Below, in pieces: positions 60,618 through 64,000 of a stretch of 64,000 bases of DNA. The stretch lies in NCBI GenBank assembly GCA_031285625.1, contig JAITVV010000017.1:62001-126000 (forward strand). The letters are read 5' to 3'. Each line of letters opens with the position of its first letter. Position 1 is the first letter of the stretch. The stretch is from Prevotella sp. (lineage in GTDB: Bacteria; Bacteroidota; Bacteroidia; Bacteroidales; Dysgonomonadaceae). The position numbers and the translations under genes are program-made. The notes beneath the pieces are model-generated. The model did no database searches. It saw only the letters and a program-made list of their open reading frames with translations, and was not told where the DNA came from.

Positions 60618-61877
60618 TCCCATTTCGGAGAAAAGTCTTTGTTCTTTTTGTTTAGCTGTATCGATTGACGTTTTGTCCTGAGGATTAATCCCGTATTTTG
60701 CCGGGAATGGGATTATAAGTTTAGTTCCCAGAGGTACATTATTAGCATTCTTGATCTTATCCTTATTCTCTTCATAGATATAGACCCAAAAGGACTTATG
60801 CCCATAATATTTGAGAGAGATATTACGAAGCGTACTTCCCGGCTCTATTGTGATCGTCGCCAAATGCGCAGAAGTTGTGGCATTATCTGTCGTTGCATTT
60901 TCGGTTTTATCAGGAATGATAGAAGAATCTATAACTTCGTCCACACGGGCAGAGTCTATTTTATTTGTCAAGGAATCCGGAGTGATCACAGCATCTAACT
61001 TCTTATCCTCAACTATAGCTACGGTCTTATTTTCATCAGCAGGACCTTCTGTCAGGAATTTAGCTATTTCCTGAAAATATAATCCACCAATAAAAAATCC
61101 TGCAATGATAAGGAATATAAAGAAAGCCAGAGAGATAAAACGTCGTCTTCTTTTCGAAGCATGTTTTTGGTCTACCAGTACTGTTTCGGTGTCATCTGAT
61201 TCGACCTTATCTTCCGGCAAAGGAGAAGAAATTGCTTCATTCTGTTGCTGTTCTACTTCTGCTACTGATGGTACATTTTCAATAGTCTCTACTTCTTCCT
61301 GAACGACTATATCCTGAGTTTTTTCAATTATATCTTCAGATGGTTCATTCTCTATAATTTCAGCAACCGGAGGAACAACTTCTCCTACATATTCTATACC
61401 ATCAGGCTTATCAGTTACAATTTCCTGTAAAATAATGGAGGATATAGCGGCTTCGTTACTTACAGACGTTTCTGTTGATTCAACTTCATCTATATTAGCT
61501 TCCGACTCCACTAACTCAGAAGACTCTTCCTTCTCTATATAATCAAAGGATACACCATCTTCAAGCACTACACTTTCGAAATGAGCAAACGGGCGATTTA
61601 TCGCTTCCTTCAATGATTTATCAGGAGTAAAACTCAATTTATAATGTGCAGCTATCTCAATAGCTTCACCTGTGTTTACATCAACACTCCTGCGCGCATT
61701 GACTTTTACAAGCTTAAAGACACCAAATTCTTTGATCTTTACAGACTCATTATTCTCTATATTCTCTGAAATAACAGCTATAAGTTCGCGCAAAAAAGAC
61801 TCAGCATCCTTCTTGGTTATCTCCTGTTTCTTAGCCAGAAGATCAATCAAATCCTGTAGACTAAGACGTTCATTCAT
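60612..61877 (-). CDS. HU-transmembrane-LysM fusion protein
   Basis: 421 residues with three parts. (1) HU/IHF-type domain at 1-95: LQDLIDLLAKKQEITKKDAE, SVKIKEFGVFKLVKVNARR and KLSFTPDKSLKEAINR. (2) An acidic linker (100-235) rich in Glu and Val, then SKRRRRF (241-247) and one membrane helix at 247-267. (3) A periplasmic linker and a LysM domain at about 339-393 (ATITIEPGSTLRNISLKYYG to LGTKLIIPF). The positive-inside rule puts the HU domain in the cytosol and LysM in the periplasm, so the protein could link DNA to peptidoglycan. Starts eight bases inside the upstream HU gene. Architecture is clear; function is inference. Confidence 0.9.
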   Translation of the reverse strand: MNERLSLQDLIDLLAKKQEITKKDAESFLRELIAVISENIENNESVKIKEFGVFKLVKVNARRSVDVNTGEAIEIAAHYKLSFTPDKSLKEAINRPFAHFESVVLEDGVSFDYIEKEESSELVESEANIDEVESTETSVSNEAAISSIILQEIVTDKPDGIEYVGEVVPPVAEIIENEPSEDIIEKTQDIVVQEEVETIENVPSVAEVEQQQNEAISSPLPEDKVESDDTETVLVDQKHASKRRRRFISLAFFIFLIIAGFFIGGLYFQEIAKFLTEGPADENKTVAIVEDKKLDAVITPDSLTNKIDSARVDEVIDSSIIPDKTENATTDNATTSAHLATITIEPGSTLRNISLKYYGHKSFWVYIYEENKDKIKNANNVPLGTKLIIPFPAKYGINPQDKTSIDTAKQKEQRLFSEMGL

Positions 61878-62166
61878 TTACTTCAAGTTTTTTAAGTGTT
61901 TCTTTGATAGTTTGTCCCGGGCGGAATGACAAAGATATTTTAGGAGGAATCAAGAACCGTTGTTTCGAAACCGGATTTACAGATATACGCTCTCCTTTTT
62001 TTTTCGTTTCAAATAAGCCAAACCCTTGGATATTAATAGAATTATTCTCCTCTAAATTCGTATTGATAATGGAGACAGTAGCTTCCAATATCTCAGAAGC
62101 TTGGCGTTGTGTCCATCCTAAACGCTTAGCCAAAGTTGCTATTAATTCCTGGTTTGTCATAGTCAT
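61870..62166 (-). CDS. HU family DNA-binding protein
   Basis: 98 residues. MTNQELIATLAKRLGWTQRQ begins the HU helix pair; INIQGFGLFETKKKGERISV and PKISLSFRPGQTIKETL form the beta arm and C-terminal helix. Met1 (62166) or Met3 (62160) may be the start. Binds and bends DNA. Its last eight bases overlap the start of the HU-TM-LysM gene, which suggests the two form a pair and might heterodimerise. 86 bases downstream of rimO. Confidence 0.92.
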   Translation of the reverse strand: MTMTNQELIATLAKRLGWTQRQASEILEATVSIINTNLEENNSINIQGFGLFETKKKGERISVNPVSKQRFLIPPKISLSFRPGQTIKETLKKLEVNE

Positions 62167-62252
62167 AATATATTAAAGTTAAGTCGCAGACCCTATTTAT
62201 TATTTTGATATGTATGAAAGAAACAGTCTGTTACAATAATTCTTTCTATTAT

Positions 62253-63548
62253 TTATAACACTTCTCCATATAAATCGAAAGATTGTGTACCTGTTATCTT
62301 AACATCATAAAACTCTCCAATATTAAGCATTTTATTTTTCTTTATCAAGACCTCCGGATCAACTTCCGGGGAATCAAACTCTGTACGGCCAATATAATAA
62401 TCACCTTCTTCTTTATCTATAATGACTTTCAGTGTTTGTCCTATTTTATTATCATTGATCTCAAAAGCGATTCTCTCCTGTACTGACATTAGCAAGTCCA
62501 TTCGTTCTTGCTTTGTAGTGTCAGAAATGCTATCCTTGTAATGCTTATAAGCATATGTCCCATCCTCATGGGAATATGGGAATGCTCCCATCCTTTCAAA
62601 ACGCACATCTTTCACAAATTGCAAAAGATCTTCAAAGTCTTTTTTTGTTTCTCCCGGATGACCAACCATTAATGTCGTACGCAAATGTATTCCGGGCACC
62701 TCTTCCCTTATACGACGCATCAAGTCATAAGTTTCCCGCTTTGATATATTACGACGCATCTTGGTCAAGATATTATCACTTACATGTTGCAAAGCTATAT
62801 CAAGATATTTACATACATTATCATTCTCCCGCATCACTCTAAGTAGATCATAAGGGAAATTTGCCGGATAGGCATAATGAAGACGAATCCATTCTACACC
62901 CTCTATCTTTGCAATACGTTCTATTAGCTCCGGAAGCTTAGCCTGCTTATAGTTATCATAACCATAAAAAGACAGATCCTGGGCTATCACCTGAAATTCT
63001 TTAACTCCTGATATTACCAAATGCCTCACTTCTTCTTCTATCTCCTCTATAGGGCGAGACTGATGTTTTCCGGTCATTATAGGAATCGAGCAATACGAAC
63101 AAGTACGATTACATCCTTCAGATATTTTAAGATAAGCATAATGCTTTGGAGTAGTAATACTACGCTCCAAAGCTAAGTCCTGATTAAAAGACTTACCTAA
63201 ATCTGCTATAAGAGCCTTCCAGTTAAACTTACCATAGAAATTATCTACTTCTGGTATTTCAACCTTTAATTCATCCATATATCTCTCTGTAAGACATCCC
63301 ATAACAAAGAGCTTGTTCAATTTTCGTTCTTTTTTTGCCTCTGCAAACTCAAGAATCATATTAATAGATTCTTCTTTGGCATCGCCAATAAATCCACATG
63401 TATTGATTACAACAATTTCTCCTTCCGATTTATCAGGATCATGTTTTACGGTATAACCATTTGCTAATAGTTGTTTCATCAACAACTCTGAATCCACCAG
63501 GTTTTTAGAACAACCAAGTGTTATTACATCAATTCTATTCTTCTTCAT
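62253..63548 (-). CDS. rimO: Ribosomal protein S12 methylthiotransferase RimO
   Basis: 431 residues. N-terminal UPF0004 domain with three cysteines (TLGCSKNLVDSELLMKQL, NTCGFIGDAKEESI and GCLTERYMDEL), the radical SAM motif EGCNRTCSYCSIP (C-x3-C-x2-C), and a C-terminal TRAM domain (about 365-431). The enzyme adds a methylthio group to an Asp of S12; RimO is favoured over MiaB by length and by ISEGCNRTCSYCSIPIMTGK. It starts three bases after the ftsY stop. Confidence 0.95.
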   Translation of the reverse strand: MKKNRIDVITLGCSKNLVDSELLMKQLLANGYTVKHDPDKSEGEIVVINTCGFIGDAKEESINMILEFAEAKKERKLNKLFVMGCLTERYMDELKVEIPEVDNFYGKFNWKALIADLGKSFNQDLALERSITTPKHYAYLKISEGCNRTCSYCSIPIMTGKHQSRPIEEIEEEVRHLVISGVKEFQVIAQDLSFYGYDNYKQAKLPELIERIAKIEGVEWIRLHYAYPANFPYDLLRVMRENDNVCKYLDIALQHVSDNILTKMRRNISKRETYDLMRRIREEVPGIHLRTTLMVGHPGETKKDFEDLLQFVKDVRFERMGAFPYSHEDGTYAYKHYKDSISDTTKQERMDLLMSVQERIAFEINDNKIGQTLKVIIDKEEGDYYIGRTEFDSPEVDPEVLIKKNKMLNIGEFYDVKITGTQSFDLYGEVL

Positions 63549-63551
63549 TTT

Positions 63552-64000
63552 TTACGCTCCAAAAAGGCTATCGACAAATTCCTTACGTCTAAAGACTTGC
63601 AAGTCATCAATGCCCTCTCCCAATCCAATATATTTTACCGGAATCTTAAACTGATCTGAAATACCGATTACAACACCACCTTTTGCCGTACCATCCAGTT
63701 TGGTGATAGCCAGCGCGGTAACATCTGTTGCCGCCGTAAATTGGGTAGCCTGTTCAAATGCATTTTGTCCGGTCGAACCATCCAGTACAAGTAAAACTTC
63801 GTGAGGTGCTCCGGGAACTATTTTATCCATCACCTTCTTTATCTTGGTAAGCTCGTTCATCAGTCCAACCTTATTATGTAAACGACCGGCTGTATCTATG
63901 ATTACTACATCTGCATTATTTGCCTTTGCAGAACTCAAGGTATCAAAAGCTACAGACGCCGGATCCGATCCCATAGCCTGTTTAACCACCGGAACTCCAA
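63552..64000 (-). CDS. ftsY: Signal recognition particle receptor FtsY, 5' truncated by window edge
   Basis: Only the C-terminal 149 residues are inside the window; the frame is open to base 64000 (beginning GVPVVKQAMGSDPASV), so the GTG at 63989 is internal. SRP GTPase marks: DVVIIDTAGRLHNKVGLMNE (G3), LLVLDGSTGQNAFEQA, ALAITKLDGTAKGG (G4, TKLD) and PVKYIGLGEGIDDLQVF near the C-terminus. Delivers SRP-bound ribosomes to the membrane. Heads the ftsY-rimO-HU cluster. Confidence 0.95.
   Translation of the reverse strand, partial: GVPVVKQAMGSDPASVAFDTLSSAKANNADVVIIDTAGRLHNKVGLMNELTKIKKVMDKIVPGAPHEVLLVLDGSTGQNAFEQATQFTAATDVTALAITKLDGTAKGGVVIGISDQFKIPVKYIGLGEGIDDLQVFRRKEFVDSLFGA

Overview
The window reads as one continuous chromosomal segment of a Bacteroidales bacterium, most like Dysgonomonas or a close relative. 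This genus-level call is inference from protein style, not a database match. Support comes from the low G+C, A-rich ribosome-binding regions without clear Shine-Dalgarno sites, many TAnnTTTG -7 promoter boxes typical of Bacteroidota, lipoproteins of the MKKLFF...CSS type, DUF4468, DUF2723 and CBM9/GHL10 proteins, and an ECF sigma gene followed by a membrane/beta-barrel gene. I found no rRNA, tRNA, CRISPR array, prophage or intact insertion sequence. Two genes run off the ends: a 5'-truncated Xaa-Pro aminopeptidase on the left and a 5'-truncated ftsY on the right.

Layout. 1-10.1 kb is housekeeping and metabolism: an M24 peptidase, a TlpA-like protein, gamma carbonic anhydrase, GNAT, nitroreductase, PPK2, corA, rsmA, a flippase-like membrane protein and pepD. 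10.1-16.2 kb is cell-surface material on the minus strand: three tandem paralogous lipoproteins, then a sirtuin/CBM9/GHL10 operon. 16.3-22.6 kb holds two FKBP isomerases, an Lrp/AsnC regulator and a PASTA-rluD-ddl-acyltransferase operon. 22.6-30.7 kb has small secreted proteins, GNAT, thioesterase, a DUF721 gene, recF, a polysaccharide deacetylase and a very large DUF2723 membrane protein. 30.7-31.3 kb is a repeat-rich gene-free stretch. 31.3-37 kb contains an ECF sigma with a membrane/beta-barrel partner, and an HTH regulator divergent from a two-gene lectin-like surface operon. 37-44.8 kb has acpH, a DUF805 protein, a glycosyltransferase, a stress-type cassette (zinc ribbon, AraC-GyrI, radical SAM, YoaP-type GNAT) and a metallophosphoesterase.

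44.9-54.9 kb is a full tryptophan operon in the order trpB-trpE-trpG-trpB2-trpD-(oxidoreductase)-(MFS)-trpC-trpF-trpA. It has a strong promoter and a leader peptide with three consecutive Trp codons. The leader's stop codon lies inside a segment that can pair with the downstream terminator, so transcription attenuation is readable directly from the sequence. The operon carries two different TrpB types and two non-trp genes. 55.2-60.6 kb is envelope modification: a phosphoethanolamine transferase, beta carbonic anhydrase, alpha-1,2-fucosyltransferase, GT2 and LicD. 60.6-64 kb is the minus-strand cluster ftsY-rimO-HU-(HU-TM-LysM).

The most unusual items are the HU-transmembrane-LysM fusion (a possible nucleoid-to-cell-wall tether), the compact trp attenuator, the two TrpB enzymes in one operon, a dispersed palindromic intergenic repeat present five times in the same orientation, an 18-bp palindrome in the promoter of the phosphoethanolamine transferase gene, and a sirtuin that has lost its zinc cysteines.
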